A stretch of 64,000 bases of DNA from NCBI GenBank assembly GCA_017481945.1, contig JAFUOJ010000017.1:40375-104374 (forward strand), read 5' to 3'. The stretch comes from Parabacteroides sp. (lineage in GTDB: Bacteria; Bacteroidota; Bacteroidia; Bacteroidales; Tannerellaceae). Below, one piece after another: positions 53,423 through 63,129 of this stretch; the stretch's first letter is position 1, and each line of letters begins with the position of its first letter. The position numbers were made by a program, and so were the translations under genes. Under the pieces are notes generated by a model. The model ran no database searches, had not been told where the DNA came from, and worked only from the letters and a program-made list of their open reading frames with translations.

Positions 53423-56400
53423 GGCGATTCCCTAATTCCGGAGCAGCTTCTTCTATTTGTTTACGTATTGCATTACGAATATTTTCTCGTACGTTTTTTC
53501 GGGTACTATCTAATTCGGCCAGTTTCGTTGGTTGAAAAAGATCTTTGTATTTACATTTAGTAACCTTGTATTTGAAATCATCTAAATTACCTGTTATGTC
53601 AATTCCCAATTTGAAAGGAACAGGAGATTTCAATACGGATAAATGATAGTTGAAAGTCATATCTAAGTTATGAGTTCCTCCTACAGCCACCTTGTATCTG
53701 TCCATTTCTATTAAAAAAGGAAAAACTTCAATTTTGTTATCTTTGATAGCAATATCTACGGATATACTGTCAATCATGTTTCGTTCTTTGTTTTTAAACA
53801 TCAAAGTTTTCGAAATCTCTGTAAATGTTTCTCCATCCAATAGAACCATATTGTTTCCATGTAAATAGCAAGAAGCATTGATAGAAGGCATGATGAGTGA
53901 CATTGTAGAGTCTAATTTACAAGTAGTAATGATTTTACAATCCATTACCCCTTCAAATGAACGGAGCATAGGGACTAAAGTGTCAATGGATGGGAATAAA
54001 GCAAGCATTCTTTCTACCTGTACATTGTCCATGTTTAGATCGAAACCAGCTGTTGCCTCTTGTTCGTTTTTTAGCTGTATAACCATTGTTAAATTACTAC
54101 GCCCCATATTAGAATGCATATCTAATTTACTAAGGTTAATACTTTGATCCCGAAGAACAATTTCTCCTTCTACATTCTCTAATCTTAAATCTTTGAAATC
54201 AATACGTTTGGCATTAGTATGGAGCGTCATGTCTAAAAAGGCCGGAAGGACCAATAATTGACTACTGGTCGAATCTGTTTCGGTGAGTGTCAGCGTATCT
54301 TGTACAATTGTTGTTTCAAGTTGTGTAAGAGTTTCTGTGTTGATAGAGGATAATTCGGATTCAGCGTACTGTGTTCCTTTATTGATTGCTTGCATTAACT
54401 GATTACAATCAATATAATTTGAATTTAAATGGAAATCTCCTTTTAGTTTACCTCCTCGGAGTAAAGCTCTTCTGATTCTACTGATTTCTCCATTTAAAAT
54501 AAAGTCGCTCTCTCCTATATGTAAATGAGCGTCAGATAGGGTTATATCATTGGTGTTAAAATTCATCGTGGTTGCGTCTATCCACATAGGAAGAGGAAAT
54601 AAACGACTGAAACCACGCATTTGTTTGAAAGACACTTTCCCTCTGGCTTCCCATTGTCTAAGGAACTGGCTACTGGTATTTGTGCTATCTTTTGTTTGTT
54701 TATTTTCAAGCTGTTGTTCCCGGAGACTATTTGTAATATTTTGAGGTTGTTTTGTTCTTTGTTGTTGACGTACCTCCCGATAGGGAAGAGCTTCAAGCGA
54801 AAATGTACTTTCTGCTAATGTTATACCTGTTTGGATAGGGAGGTTAAAATATTTTAATGTGTCAATCGTAACCATAGCCCCTGCTGTTGGTATACGTTTA
54901 TCAGAGGCTGAGGATTTAATACCTCCATTCAATTCGGTACGTCCGGCTACTAACCAAGTTGAGTCAGGTAAACGTGTCCGTAAGCGGTTGAAGGATAAAC
55001 GACCGGTTACGGGTATAACTGCCGTAGTATCAATAACAGGTGTAGTCTGTGCTAACATCTCTAACTTTTGGATATGAGTATTGATTTCATCTTTGTATTG
55101 TATGTTCATGCTATCAATACCTAATGTTAGACGCATAAGCTCCTGTTTATTATTAATATATTGACTTTTCTGATGGGTTGTGTCAATGGTCAAATAGGTA
55201 TCGGAGATAAAAATGTCCATACCGAGTGGTTGACTAAATGCTTTCAATTGATCTATGTCTAATGTCCCGGAACTATGTATTTTCCCGAATCGACTTTCTA
55301 TAAGATCGTCGAGGGTAAATGTGGCAAATAAATCTGCGTTCATAATACCTTCTATTAATAAAGTATCGGGATTTAAGAAATCTTGCCCCATGCGGGTAAA
55401 ATCAATCTGTCCTTTTATACTCGTTTTGACGGCTGGATTTTGAAACAAATTAGTTACTTTAGCTTGCATATCTAAAGAGGTATTAAGCCCTTTGACAACT
55501 AATTGTTCTAAAGATATGAAAGAGGAATCAGGAGAAAGACCATTTAGTTGCAGGTCTAAATCCATAGCTAACGTGTCGATACCCTGCTTTTTATCTTTTA
55601 TATGATAGGCTCCATTTTCGATTTTACAACATAGGTTTATATTGGGAATAACACTGTCTTTTAATGTACCAGACATACTTCCTTCGATAAAGATAGAACC
55701 TTTTGCCTCTATCTGATTTCTATCTTGAAAATAGGAGTCAGGAATAAACTGTAATAAATCGTTCAGATCTGAAATTTTTAATCCCATGTCCATATCGATT
55801 TGTATCTCTTGTTTTTCCGGAAAACGATGGATAAATCCATTGGCAGTGAATGGGAATTGATTGATGAGCAATTCAGACTCTTTTAATGTGATTGAACGAT
55901 ATTGATCAGCTAATATTAAATGGCTTTTTAAATGAAGAGCTAATTCGTTCTTTAAAGTGTAAGTCGGGTTTTTAAAAAGGATAGAGGAACAACCTGTCTC
56001 AAAATCTAACGTGTTTGTTCCCGCATTTAAGGACCCATCTAAACGAACAAAAAATCCTTGAATATCGGTGAATAGATTGGATTGTTGATCGTCATAAGTG
56101 AAATGGCCATCATATATTCTGATTTTTTGCAAATCAATAGGGGGAAGAGAAGAGTTTTCTGTCTCTGTCGTATCGTTTGTACTTTTATAAATATCCCAAT
56201 TGGCCTGTCCCTCTTTATTCACAAAACCATAAAAACGAGGATTACTAATAGAGAAATCTTTAATCGTGATTTTTCCTCCGAATAAATAATCCAATGGTTG
56301 TAAAGAAATAGTTATTTGATTAAATGCCAATAAAGAATCCGAAGATACTGTTTCTTCAGACTTCTTAATAGAATCTGTATTAATATGTGAGATTAAATGT

Positions 56401-56636
56401 CCGTTAGTGAGTCTCACTCCTAAATAAGGATAAGTCTCAAAATAAGTAAGTTCTACTCGTTCACAATTCAAATGAGCTTCCAATAATTTATTAGTCTGTT
56501 CTATAACTAACGGAGTTAGTTTCTCTGGAGGTAATATACCCCAATTTAGAATACTGAACCCGATGGCCGGAATAATAAGTAATAGTGATGAAATGACGAT
56601 AATACTTGTCGTTAGTATTTTATTTTTTCTTTCCAT
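53370..56636 (-). CDS. AsmA-family envelope protein
   Basis: This 1088-residue protein has one N-terminal membrane anchor (SIIVISSLLLIIPAIGFSILNW) and a long beta-rich region with AsmA-like features: LEAHLNCERVELTYFETYPYLGVRLTNGHLIS near residue 50 and a C-terminal AsmA_2-like region (about 850-1040, ending with LDMTFNYHLSVLKSPVPFKLGIDITGNLDDFKYKVTKCKYKDLF). Such proteins are thought to move lipids between the membranes or aid outer-membrane assembly. With TamB at 453-5012 it is the second large bridge-type protein in the window. Its end overlaps rfbB. Confidence 0.82.
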   Translation of the reverse strand: MERKNKILTTSIIVISSLLLIIPAIGFSILNWGILPPEKLTPLVIEQTNKLLEAHLNCERVELTYFETYPYLGVRLTNGHLISHINTDSIKKSEETVSSDSLLAFNQITISLQPLDYLFGGKITIKDFSISNPRFYGFVNKEGQANWDIYKSTNDTTETENSSLPPIDLQKIRIYDGHFTYDDQQSNLFTDIQGFFVRLDGSLNAGTNTLDFETGCSSILFKNPTYTLKNELALHLKSHLILADQYRSITLKESELLINQFPFTANGFIHRFPEKQEIQIDMDMGLKISDLNDLLQFIPDSYFQDRNQIEAKGSIFIEGSMSGTLKDSVIPNINLCCKIENGAYHIKDKKQGIDTLAMDLDLQLNGLSPDSSFISLEQLVVKGLNTSLDMQAKVTNLFQNPAVKTSIKGQIDFTRMGQDFLNPDTLLIEGIMNADLFATFTLDDLIESRFGKIHSSGTLDIDQLKAFSQPLGMDIFISDTYLTIDTTHQKSQYINNKQELMRLTLGIDSMNIQYKDEINTHIQKLEMLAQTTPVIDTTAVIPVTGRLSFNRLRTRLPDSTWLVAGRTELNGGIKSSASDKRIPTAGAMVTIDTLKYFNLPIQTGITLAESTFSLEALPYREVRQQQRTKQPQNITNSLREQQLENKQTKDSTNTSSQFLRQWEARGKVSFKQMRGFSRLFPLPMWIDATTMNFNTNDITLSDAHLHIGESDFILNGEISRIRRALLRGGKLKGDFHLNSNYIDCNQLMQAINKGTQYAESELSSINTETLTQLETTIVQDTLTLTETDSTSSQLLVLPAFLDMTLHTNAKRIDFKDLRLENVEGEIVLRDQSINLSKLDMHSNMGRSNLTMVIQLKNEQEATAGFDLNMDNVQVERMLALFPSIDTLVPMLRSFEGVMDCKIITTCKLDSTMSLIMPSINASCYLHGNNMVLLDGETFTEISKTLMFKNKERNMIDSISVDIAIKDNKIEVFPFLIEMDRYKVAVGGTHNLDMTFNYHLSVLKSPVPFKLGIDITGNLDDFKYKVTKCKYKDLFQPTKLAELDSTRKNVRENIRNAIRKQIEEAAPELGNRLSDSHTSVHNISDSHPQ

Positions 56637-56660
56637 CGTTTGATTTATATTTGTTCAAAA

Positions 56661-56668
56661 CAAAAGTA
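56661..56668 (-). promoter_or_regulatory. -7 box for the AsmA-like gene
   Basis: The complement reads TACTTTTG, a TAnnTTTG match, 24 bp before the ATG. It is mirrored by the same word on the plus strand at 56769, which serves the glycan locus. Confidence 0.5.
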
Positions 56669-56745
56669 ATTGAAAAAATAAAAAGGGAAAAATATTTCAT
56701 ATTCAAAATCAGATTGTTTTCGAAGACCTTTTTTATTTAAAAAAG

Positions 56746-56776
56746 TTTGTCTCAATGAAATAAATAATTACTTTTG
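56746..56776 (+). promoter_or_regulatory. Full Bacteroidetes-type promoter of the UpxY-headed glycan operon
   Basis: TTTG at 56746-56749 and TACTTTTG at 56769-56776 are spaced by exactly 19 bp, a perfect match to TTTG-N19-TAnnTTTG. Transcription should begin near 56783, leaving about 205 nt before the first codon of the antiterminator gene. Confidence 0.75.
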
Positions 56777-56782
56777 CAAAAA

Positions 56783-56987
56783 ATGCATGATATTCAATCA
56801 GTGTTTTAGAAAGAATTTATTCTTAGGTAAATTTGATTTTGGAAAAAATCGGGGGGGGTAAAACGTTGTAAACCAATGAGATAGTTGGATTGCGATGACC
56901 CTAAGGTATGTGAATGAATCAAAAATACTGTTTTGAATGATTAAGAAATAATCCTCTCTTCTTTCATTCTGAAACCTCTTCAATATA
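56783..56987 (+). other. Long 5' leader of the glycan operon
   Basis: About 205 nt separate the predicted transcript start from the antiterminator reading frame. The leader holds an 8-G run at 56851-56858 and the word TCTGAAACCTCTTCAA at 56968-56983, which recurs in the first codons of the flippase gene. No clear terminator hairpin or coding frame is seen. UpxY proteins are known to act on such leaders. Confidence 0.5.
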
Positions 56988-57554
56988 TTGTGTTTGGTGG
57001 AAATTGTAAGTCGTGACAATCGTTCCTGGTTTGTACTTCGTGTAACTTATCAACGTGAGTTAATCGCAAAAACAAAGTTAGACGAATTGAATATCGAAAA
57101 TTTTGTACCGATACAAAAAGTACGTGTAAAAGGAAAATCTGGACGACTTACTTGGGTTACAAAAGTTCTATTACACAACTATATATTTGTATATACAGTT
57201 AAATCTCAAATAGATATCCTAAAACGAGGAGAGCTTCCCTTTTTGCGTTATGTCATGTACAATGATGAGAATGGTTTGCGGAAAATTCAAACCGTTCCAG
57301 AACGCCAGATGAAAAACTTTATAGCGATCGCAGGGACGGAGGATGAACGAGTCATGTTTTTGAATCCGGAAGAAGTAGATCTCTCAAAAGGGGATAAAGT
57401 ACGTGTATTAGGAGGTCCGTTTGAGGGTGTGGAAGGTCATTTCATGCGAGTAATAAATGGGAAACGCGAAAAACGAGTTGTTGTAAAAATAACCGGAGTG
57501 GCAGCCATTGCCACTGCTTCTCTACCCGTTTCACTGGTAGAGAAAATAGATTAG
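56988..57554 (+). CDS. UpxY-type NusG-like antiterminator of a surface-polysaccharide operon
   Basis: This protein of up to 188 residues belongs to the NusG/UpxY family: WFVLRVTYQRELIAKTKLDEL is the NusG N-terminal domain start, LLHNYIFVYTVKSQID continues it, and the C-terminal KOW domain has KGDKVRVLGGPFEGVEGHFMRVINGKREKRVVVKI. UpxY proteins stop premature termination of their own capsule operon. No ATG is in frame: only TTG 56988, TTG 56994 or GTG 56997 can start it, so the true start is unsure. It is the first gene of the glycan operon, 166 bp before the flippase gene. Confidence 0.9.
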   Translation: MCLVEIVSRDNRSWFVLRVTYQRELIAKTKLDELNIENFVPIQKVRVKGKSGRLTWVTKVLLHNYIFVYTVKSQIDILKRGELPFLRYVMYNDENGLRKIQTVPERQMKNFIAIAGTEDERVMFLNPEEVDLSKGDKVRVLGGPFEGVEGHFMRVINGKREKRVVVKITGVAAIATASLPVSLVEKID

Positions 57555-57566
57555 CTACATTTGTAT

Positions 57567-57611
57567 GTAACTGTACAACGCTTTGTAACCCGAGTAACCT
57601 AAGTAACGTAG
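57567..57611. repeat. GTAAC motifs at 9-bp spacing
   Basis: GTAAC occurs at 57567, 57585, 57594 and 57603, the last three as 9-bp tandem units (GTAACCCGA, GTAACCTAA, GTAACGTAG). A related pair, GGTTACC at 63879 and 63888 on the opposite orientation, also with 9-bp spacing, lies near the right window edge. Confidence 0.55.
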
Positions 57612-57662
57612 ATTTACATTTCAAATAAGAATAAAACCAGTTTTATTTTGACATTCTATATA

Positions 57663-57684
57663 GGAGACCTCCACTGAGGTTTCC
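57663..57684 (+). other. Small hairpin between the antiterminator and flippase genes
   Basis: GGAGACCTC pairs with GAGGTTTCC, with one G-U pair, across a CACT loop. No T run follows, so it is not a standard terminator; it may be a leader element or chance. Confidence 0.4.
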
Positions 57685-57720
57685 CGATATACTATATCCT
57701 ATTCAATAACATCTATTCCG

Positions 57721-59274
57721 ATGTCTGAAACCTCTTCAAATAATAAGCGCATAGCGAAGAATACCGTTATGCTGTACATCCGTATGCTGCTAATTATGGT
57801 AGTGACGTTATATACCTCTCGTGTAGTGTTGGAGGTATTGGGTGTAGAAGACTTTGGTATTTATAATGTAGTAGGAGGAGTAGTAGCTATTTTAGGTTTT
57901 TTTACTTCCAGTTTATCCAATGCCGCTCAGCGTTATATGAGTATAGGATTAGGGGAAAATGATTTGTTGGAGACAGAACATGCTTTTCGACAAAGTGTTA
58001 CACTTATGTTTCTGCTATCCATCGTATTGTTTATTATAGGTGAAACAATCGGTTTATGGTTTGTATATAATAAATTGGTGATTCCGGCGGGACGACTTCA
58101 AGCTGCAGTTTGGATTTATCATTTCTCTCTTGTGTCTGTTATTTCAGCAATAAATCAAGTACCGTTAATGGCAGCGATTATAGCCCGTGAGCGGATGAAT
58201 ATCTATGCGTATTTAGGATTGTTTGAAGCATTTACAAAATTAGCTATAGTATATATATTAATGTTGACAAATAGTATTGATTCTTTAATTATGTATGGAG
58301 GATTAATGGCTATTGTTTCTATTCTGACATTTCTTTTTTATCTCTTTTATTGTGTTCATAATTTTTTAGAATGTAAATATTCTTTTTACTGGAATAGACC
58401 ATTGGTTAAAGAAATGCTCCATTTTATTAGTTATAATTTATTTGGTTGTTTTGCCTGGTCAGCAGGTGTACAAGGAACAAATATTATTTTGAATCTTTTT
58501 TTTGGTCCAACGGTTAATGCTGCACGTGCTATAGCTGTACAAGTAAGTGCTGTTGTTACTCATTTTACTGGAAATATAATGACAGCAGTAAAACCTCAAA
58601 TAATCAAATCGTATGTTTCAGGAGAGAAAGAATACATGATGACTTTGATAGAAAGAAGTACAAAATATGCATTTTTTTTTACTTCTCTTTTGGCTATTCC
58701 TATAATAATAGAGATAGAATTTATATTACAACTATGGTTAGGACAAGTACCAGAATATACAGTTTCTTTTACTCGCTTAGTTTTGTGTGAATCTCTATTT
58801 GGGGTGTTTACTCCTTCATTGTGGATTGCAACTAATGCAACTGGACGGATAAAAAATAATCAGGTTTATGGTCGATTAATTACATTATCGATCTTGCCTC
58901 TAAGCTATCTGATGTTACGATTCTTTTCGGATCCTAAAATTCCATTTGTTATTGCTATTTTTTCAAATATAATTTATTGGTTTTATTGTCTTTTTGATAT
59001 TCGTAAACAATTATCATTAAATATAAAAAGATATATTATAGAAGTTGTAAAACCAACATTTATATTATCAATATTATTAACAGGTATAGGTATTATCGAA
59101 AGTTATTTAATAGGGGAAGATTCTGTTTTTCGTTTTATAATTATTTTTAGTAGTTTGAGTCTAGTTGGTATTCTTATAATCTTAATTATTCTTCATAAAA
59201 ATGAACGTGATTTTTTAATTTTATTCATAATAAAATATATTCATTTAAATAAAAATAGAATTTGTAATCGTTAG
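57721..59274 (+). CDS. Polysaccharide flippase (Wzx-like, oligosaccharide flippase family)
   Basis: This 517-residue protein has about 14 membrane segments of the polysaccharide transporter type: NTVMLYIRMLLIMVVTLYTSRVVLEVLGVEDFGIYNVVGG at the N-terminus is typical of Wzx-like flippases, and FFGPTVNAARAIAVQVSAVV lies near the centre. It would move undecaprenyl-linked repeat units across the inner membrane. The 16-bp word in its first codons also occurs in the operon leader. The polymerase gene follows 45 bp later. Confidence 0.88.
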   Translation: MSETSSNNKRIAKNTVMLYIRMLLIMVVTLYTSRVVLEVLGVEDFGIYNVVGGVVAILGFFTSSLSNAAQRYMSIGLGENDLLETEHAFRQSVTLMFLLSIVLFIIGETIGLWFVYNKLVIPAGRLQAAVWIYHFSLVSVISAINQVPLMAAIIARERMNIYAYLGLFEAFTKLAIVYILMLTNSIDSLIMYGGLMAIVSILTFLFYLFYCVHNFLECKYSFYWNRPLVKEMLHFISYNLFGCFAWSAGVQGTNIILNLFFGPTVNAARAIAVQVSAVVTHFTGNIMTAVKPQIIKSYVSGEKEYMMTLIERSTKYAFFFTSLLAIPIIIEIEFILQLWLGQVPEYTVSFTRLVLCESLFGVFTPSLWIATNATGRIKNNQVYGRLITLSILPLSYLMLRFFSDPKIPFVIAIFSNIIYWFYCLFDIRKQLSLNIKRYIIEVVKPTFILSILLTGIGIIESYLIGEDSVFRFIIIFSSLSLVGILIILIILHKNERDFLILFIIKYIHLNKNRICNR

Positions 59275-59319
59275 ATTTTTGTGAAAAAATAAAATGCCAT
59301 AATTGATATTTATTGAAAG

Positions 59320-60372
59320 ATGGATTATTTCGAATTATATATGATCGTATTGAGTATTTCAATGCTATTTTTATACCCAGAATTAATACGACATAATAAT
59401 AAATGTAATTTAGTACTATATTTAATATCTTCGATATTATTGTTGATGTTAAATTCTCTATTGTATAAATTTTCAGGAGATTATGTATATTACATTTTAT
59501 ATATAGATTCAATTCAAAGTAAAATTTCTTTTGCTGATCAGATACAATTAGTTCACTATAATTATGAAATAGGATTTGCTTTTTTATGTTGGATTCTAAA
59601 AGTGATGTTTGGAGATAGTAATCTTGTTTATCAAATATTGATTTTTATTCCTTCGGTTTTCTTATTATCTTCGTTTTATATAAAAAGTAAAATACCTTTA
59701 TTTTCATTAGTTATATATATAGCTCACTTTCATTGGTGGATGGGACTTGTCTTGATTAGACAGTTATATGCTTTGATTTTCGTTTTGTTGGCTATTTGGT
59801 ATTTATTTAATAAACGTTCAGTTTTAAACTATTGTATTTTTATACTAATTGCATCGTTGTTTCATAATAGCTCATTAGTATTATTATTATTACCTGTTTA
59901 TATGTTTTTTAATTTTGATATTAAATATCAAATAATGCTAATATTAATCTTTTTTATAATAGGGCAAATAGGTGTTTTAAGTTTTGCTTTTGATCTGGTA
60001 TTTTCAAATATATCACGAGGAAGTACTTATGCTAATTACCTTGAAATAGATAAAGGACTTAATTATTTGGCTTATTTAGAAAAAGTACTTGTGTTTTTAC
60101 TTTTGATAAAATGGAAAAATAAATTGTCTGAAACTATATATAGAAATAACTTATTGTTTTATTCATTTGCATTGATTGTATGTGGATTGTTTTTTAAAAC
60201 GGAAGTTGCAAGCCGTCTATTAACGTATTTTGATATATATATATATGTATATATAATACCATTATTAATATGGAATTTGAAACGAAAACAAAGGATAATG
60301 GCATTTATGGTTGTAATTCCATATTTGTTCTTTTATTTATATCGTTTCATTTCTATTACAATTGTTTTTTGA
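59320..60372 (+). CDS. EpsG-like polysaccharide polymerase (Wzy-type)
   Basis: This 350-residue protein is strongly hydrophobic, with about ten membrane segments. FSGDYVYYILYIDSIQ near residue 50 and WMGLVLIRQLYALIFVLLAIWYL near 145 fit the EpsG/Wzy group that joins repeat units at the outer face of the inner membrane. It is very AT-rich, in line with the other genes up to about 62.3 kb. Polymerase sequences vary widely, so the call rests on topology, motif and position after the flippase gene. Confidence 0.78.
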   Translation: MDYFELYMIVLSISMLFLYPELIRHNNKCNLVLYLISSILLLMLNSLLYKFSGDYVYYILYIDSIQSKISFADQIQLVHYNYEIGFAFLCWILKVMFGDSNLVYQILIFIPSVFLLSSFYIKSKIPLFSLVIYIAHFHWWMGLVLIRQLYALIFVLLAIWYLFNKRSVLNYCIFILIASLFHNSSLVLLLLPVYMFFNFDIKYQIMLILIFFIIGQIGVLSFAFDLVFSNISRGSTYANYLEIDKGLNYLAYLEKVLVFLLLIKWKNKLSETIYRNNLLFYSFALIVCGLFFKTEVASRLLTYFDIYIYVYIIPLLIWNLKRKQRIMAFMVVIPYLFFYLYRFISITIVF

Positions 60373-60504
60373 ATTTATAACAATAGGTTTAATTGATTTA
60401 TTTAAGATTAGTGATATTATGAGATGAATAAAATATATATAGTTAAAAAGATAGTGACTAGTAATGAGTATTGTTTTAAAGTAATAAATAAAGGATAAAA
60501 ATGT

Positions 60505-61128
60505 ATGAAAGTAGTAGATGTTTATAAAAGATATGGATTAAAAGGATTTTTACAACGTTTTCTTTGGAAGATTCTTTATCTTATTAAAATTGATTATTCA
60601 AAATATTATCTTTTTTGTAAGCAAATAGAATCTCAATCAGATTTTGAAAATAATGAATGTAAATTCAATTTTGTTCAACTTAATTTTTCTGATTTTAAAA
60701 ATCAGAAAAATCTAAATCCCAATTGGTTTAATGAAGAAAAATTACATTTATTAGAGTTGGCTTTTTCTATAGAAGGTAATATTGCGTATGGTATTTTTCA
60801 AAATGGGTTAATTATATCGTACGGATTTCTTTCTTTAAAATATATGGGATTAAATAGAAATGTAATATTAAAAAAAGATGACTGTTATTTATGGGATGCT
60901 TACACTCATCCTAATGCTAGAGGTAAACATTATCATAAATATCTTACTATATATAGAGAAAGAGTAGCTTTTAAATATGGTAAAAAACGTTCTTTATCAA
61001 TAGTCGCTTCTTTTAATAGAGCTTCTAAAAATAGTTATTTAGCTCGGTCTTATAACTTACAAGAAACATTTATTACTTATAATATATTCAAGAAGGGATT
61101 TAAGTCTACATTAAAATATGGAAAATAA
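60505..61128 (+). CDS. GNAT-like acyltransferase of the glycan locus
   Basis: This 207-residue protein ends with a GNAT-type core: CYLWDAYTHPNARGKHYHKYLTIYRERVAFK carries the acyl-CoA-binding RGxxxH/Y pattern, and SLSIVASFNRASKNSYLARSYNLQE follows. It could acylate a sugar amine such as an aminodeoxy sugar nucleotide, but the substrate is unknown. The N-terminal part (about 1-60) has no recognised domain. It overlaps the ATP-grasp gene by 11 nt, so the two likely act together. Confidence 0.65.
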   Translation: MKVVDVYKRYGLKGFLQRFLWKILYLIKIDYSKYYLFCKQIESQSDFENNECKFNFVQLNFSDFKNQKNLNPNWFNEEKLHLLELAFSIEGNIAYGIFQNGLIISYGFLSLKYMGLNRNVILKKDDCYLWDAYTHPNARGKHYHKYLTIYRERVAFKYGKKRSLSIVASFNRASKNSYLARSYNLQETFITYNIFKKGFKSTLKYGK

Positions 61129-62248
61129 AGATGTAGTAGTTGTAGGTGGAGATCACTACAATACATTATGGGTTTGTAGAAGCCTTGGATTAACAGGTTA
61201 TAAACCTACTATTATAGTATTAGATCAGAATAAAAATAAAAGTTTTGTTCAAAAAACTAAATATGCAAAAAATAGTTATGTTGTTACATCATGTAGTGCT
61301 ATTTTGGAAATATTACTAAATTTAAATTTTAATAAGAAAGTATCTATATTTTCTTCTAGTGATAAAATATCAGATTTTTTAGATACTCATTATACTTTAT
61401 TATCAACTAAGTATTATTTGGCTAATTGTAATGAGGATGGTTCTTTGTCGCAATGGATGGATAAAATGATAATGAATGAATTTGCTAAAAAGTCAGGATT
61501 TAAAATCCCTTTTTCGAAAGAAATATCTTTATATACTTATAATAGTATGGATTTAGAAGATGTTAAATATCCGTGTATTGTTAAACCTTTAAAAAGTAGT
61601 AATGGTAGTAAGTTAGATTTTAATATTTGTAATAATAAGAATGAACTATGTGATTCTTTAAAAAAGATAAAGGAAAATTGCTGTAATGTACTTATCCAAG
61701 AATATTTAAAACCGGACTTTGAGATTTCGATTTTATGTATGAGGCATAGAAAAAGTAAAATAAATCTTATACCTGGTTTATTGATAAAATCAAAAACTTG
61801 TAAGTCTGTCTATAATTTGGGTATGCCTGCTTATGCTTATACACAAAAAGAAATAAAACCATATGTGGATACTAAAGTTGTAGATCATTTTTTAAATGAA
61901 ATAGATTATGAAGGTTTGTATAGTATAGAATTTTTTGTAACTAAAGATACTACTTATTTTTTGGAAATAAACTTAAGAGTAGATGGAGATTTATTTGTCT
62001 ATACTCAATCTGGAGTTAATATGCCATACTTATGGGATACATTAAATCAAGGAGATTCTATAAAGGATGAACAACTTGATATAAAAAAAAGAACTTATGG
62101 TATGACAGAAATTAGCTATATAAAATATTTAGATTGGAAACATCCAATTGAAGCCATAAAGGATTGGTGGAGAACTGATTGCTATTCTATTTTCTCTTGG
62201 TCCGATATTAAGCCTTTCATTTATAAGTTTATTTATGCAACCTATTAA
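61118..62248 (+). CDS. ATP-grasp ligase
   Basis: This 376-residue protein has an N-terminal nucleotide-fold region (VVVVGGDHYNTLWVCRSLGL) and an ATP-grasp domain (about 120-330): YPCIVKPLKSSNGSKLDF, VLIQEYLKPDFEIS and FLEINLRVDGDL, with E and N residues for metal and ATP. ATP-grasp enzymes form amide or related bonds, so it may attach an amino acid or similar acid to a glycan or its precursor. It sits between an acyltransferase-like gene and a NodB deacetylase gene, 6 bp before the latter. Confidence 0.8.
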   Translation: MENKDVVVVGGDHYNTLWVCRSLGLTGYKPTIIVLDQNKNKSFVQKTKYAKNSYVVTSCSAILEILLNLNFNKKVSIFSSSDKISDFLDTHYTLLSTKYYLANCNEDGSLSQWMDKMIMNEFAKKSGFKIPFSKEISLYTYNSMDLEDVKYPCIVKPLKSSNGSKLDFNICNNKNELCDSLKKIKENCCNVLIQEYLKPDFEISILCMRHRKSKINLIPGLLIKSKTCKSVYNLGMPAYAYTQKEIKPYVDTKVVDHFLNEIDYEGLYSIEFFVTKDTTYFLEINLRVDGDLFVYTQSGVNMPYLWDTLNQGDSIKDEQLDIKKRTYGMTEISYIKYLDWKHPIEAIKDWWRTDCYSIFSWSDIKPFIYKFIYATY

Positions 62249-62253
62249 AGAAT

Positions 62254-63129
62254 ATGAATTTTGTTTTTTATCTACATGATGAAAAGTCATCAGAGAATAT
62301 AGAAAGAAGATTACTTTGGTTTAAGAAACACTATAATTTAGTTAGTAGCCAAGAGATTTATTCCTATTATTATGAAGGCTTAAAACTATATAATTCCTGC
62401 CATTTGACAATTGATGATGGTTGGTTATCAACATATCAGGTAGTTTTTCCTTTATTGAAAAAACATAAAATACCTGTAACGATATTTGTTTCTCCGGAGG
62501 TTTGTTTGAACAAGTTAAACTTTTGGTATTATGACATTAAAAAGTTTAGTGAAAATGACTTTAAACAGTATCTTGTTTGTGAAGGATATTTTAAAGAAGG
62601 TGTAGAAAAATATCCTCTCGAACTTATATTGAAAGAATTGGAAATAGATGAAGTATATTCATGTATTCGAAAATATGCCTTTATTCATCATATAGATCTA
62701 TCAGAAAGAGGTTTTGTAAATATCGAAGAAGTTAAAGAAATGTCTGATTCTGGTTTGGTGGAGATAGGTGCTCATACGATGATTCATCCTATATTGGCTG
62801 CAGAAAATAAAAAACGTTCAGAATATGAAATAGTTCAATCGGTTAATAATTTAGCAACTTTGATAGATAAGCCTGTAACCTCTTTTGCATATCCTAATGG
62901 ATTGTGGATGGATGATTTTGGTCAAAGAGAAATGGAGTTTGCGAATAAAGCCGGAATAAAATTGGCTTATTCGGTACAACCTGGAGTATTAAATATAAAA
63001 AAGAGTCCTTTAGCAATTCCAAGAGTAGGACAAGAAAAACGATTAAAATTGGGGAGGTTAGGATTAATCTTACCTTCATTACATAATCAGAGAAAACCAA
63101 GAAATTTGATAAAGAGTTTAAAATTATGA
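62254..63129 (+). CDS. NodB-type polysaccharide deacetylase
   Basis: This 291-residue protein has the NodB homology domain: LTIDDGWLSTYQVVFPLLKKHKIPVTIFVSPE with the first metal-binding DD pair, EIGAHTMIHPIL with the HxxxH metal ligands, and FAYPNG later. It probably removes N-acetyl groups from amino sugars of the polymer or lipid-linked unit. It overlaps the next glycosyltransferase by 4 nt. No signal peptide is seen, so it may act in the cytoplasm. Confidence 0.85.
   Translation: MNFVFYLHDEKSSENIERRLLWFKKHYNLVSSQEIYSYYYEGLKLYNSCHLTIDDGWLSTYQVVFPLLKKHKIPVTIFVSPEVCLNKLNFWYYDIKKFSENDFKQYLVCEGYFKEGVEKYPLELILKELEIDEVYSCIRKYAFIHHIDLSERGFVNIEEVKEMSDSGLVEIGAHTMIHPILAAENKKRSEYEIVQSVNNLATLIDKPVTSFAYPNGLWMDDFGQREMEFANKAGIKLAYSVQPGVLNIKKSPLAIPRVGQEKRLKLGRLGLILPSLHNQRKPRNLIKSLKL

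Noticed and set aside
56650-56780. Mirrored CAAAAGTAATT and AATTACTTTTG words before the glycan operon, suggestive of an invertible promoter
   Set aside because: They are only 11 bp long and are explained by two divergent -7 boxes; no longer flanking inverted repeat of the kind used by capsule invertases and no nearby invertase was seen.
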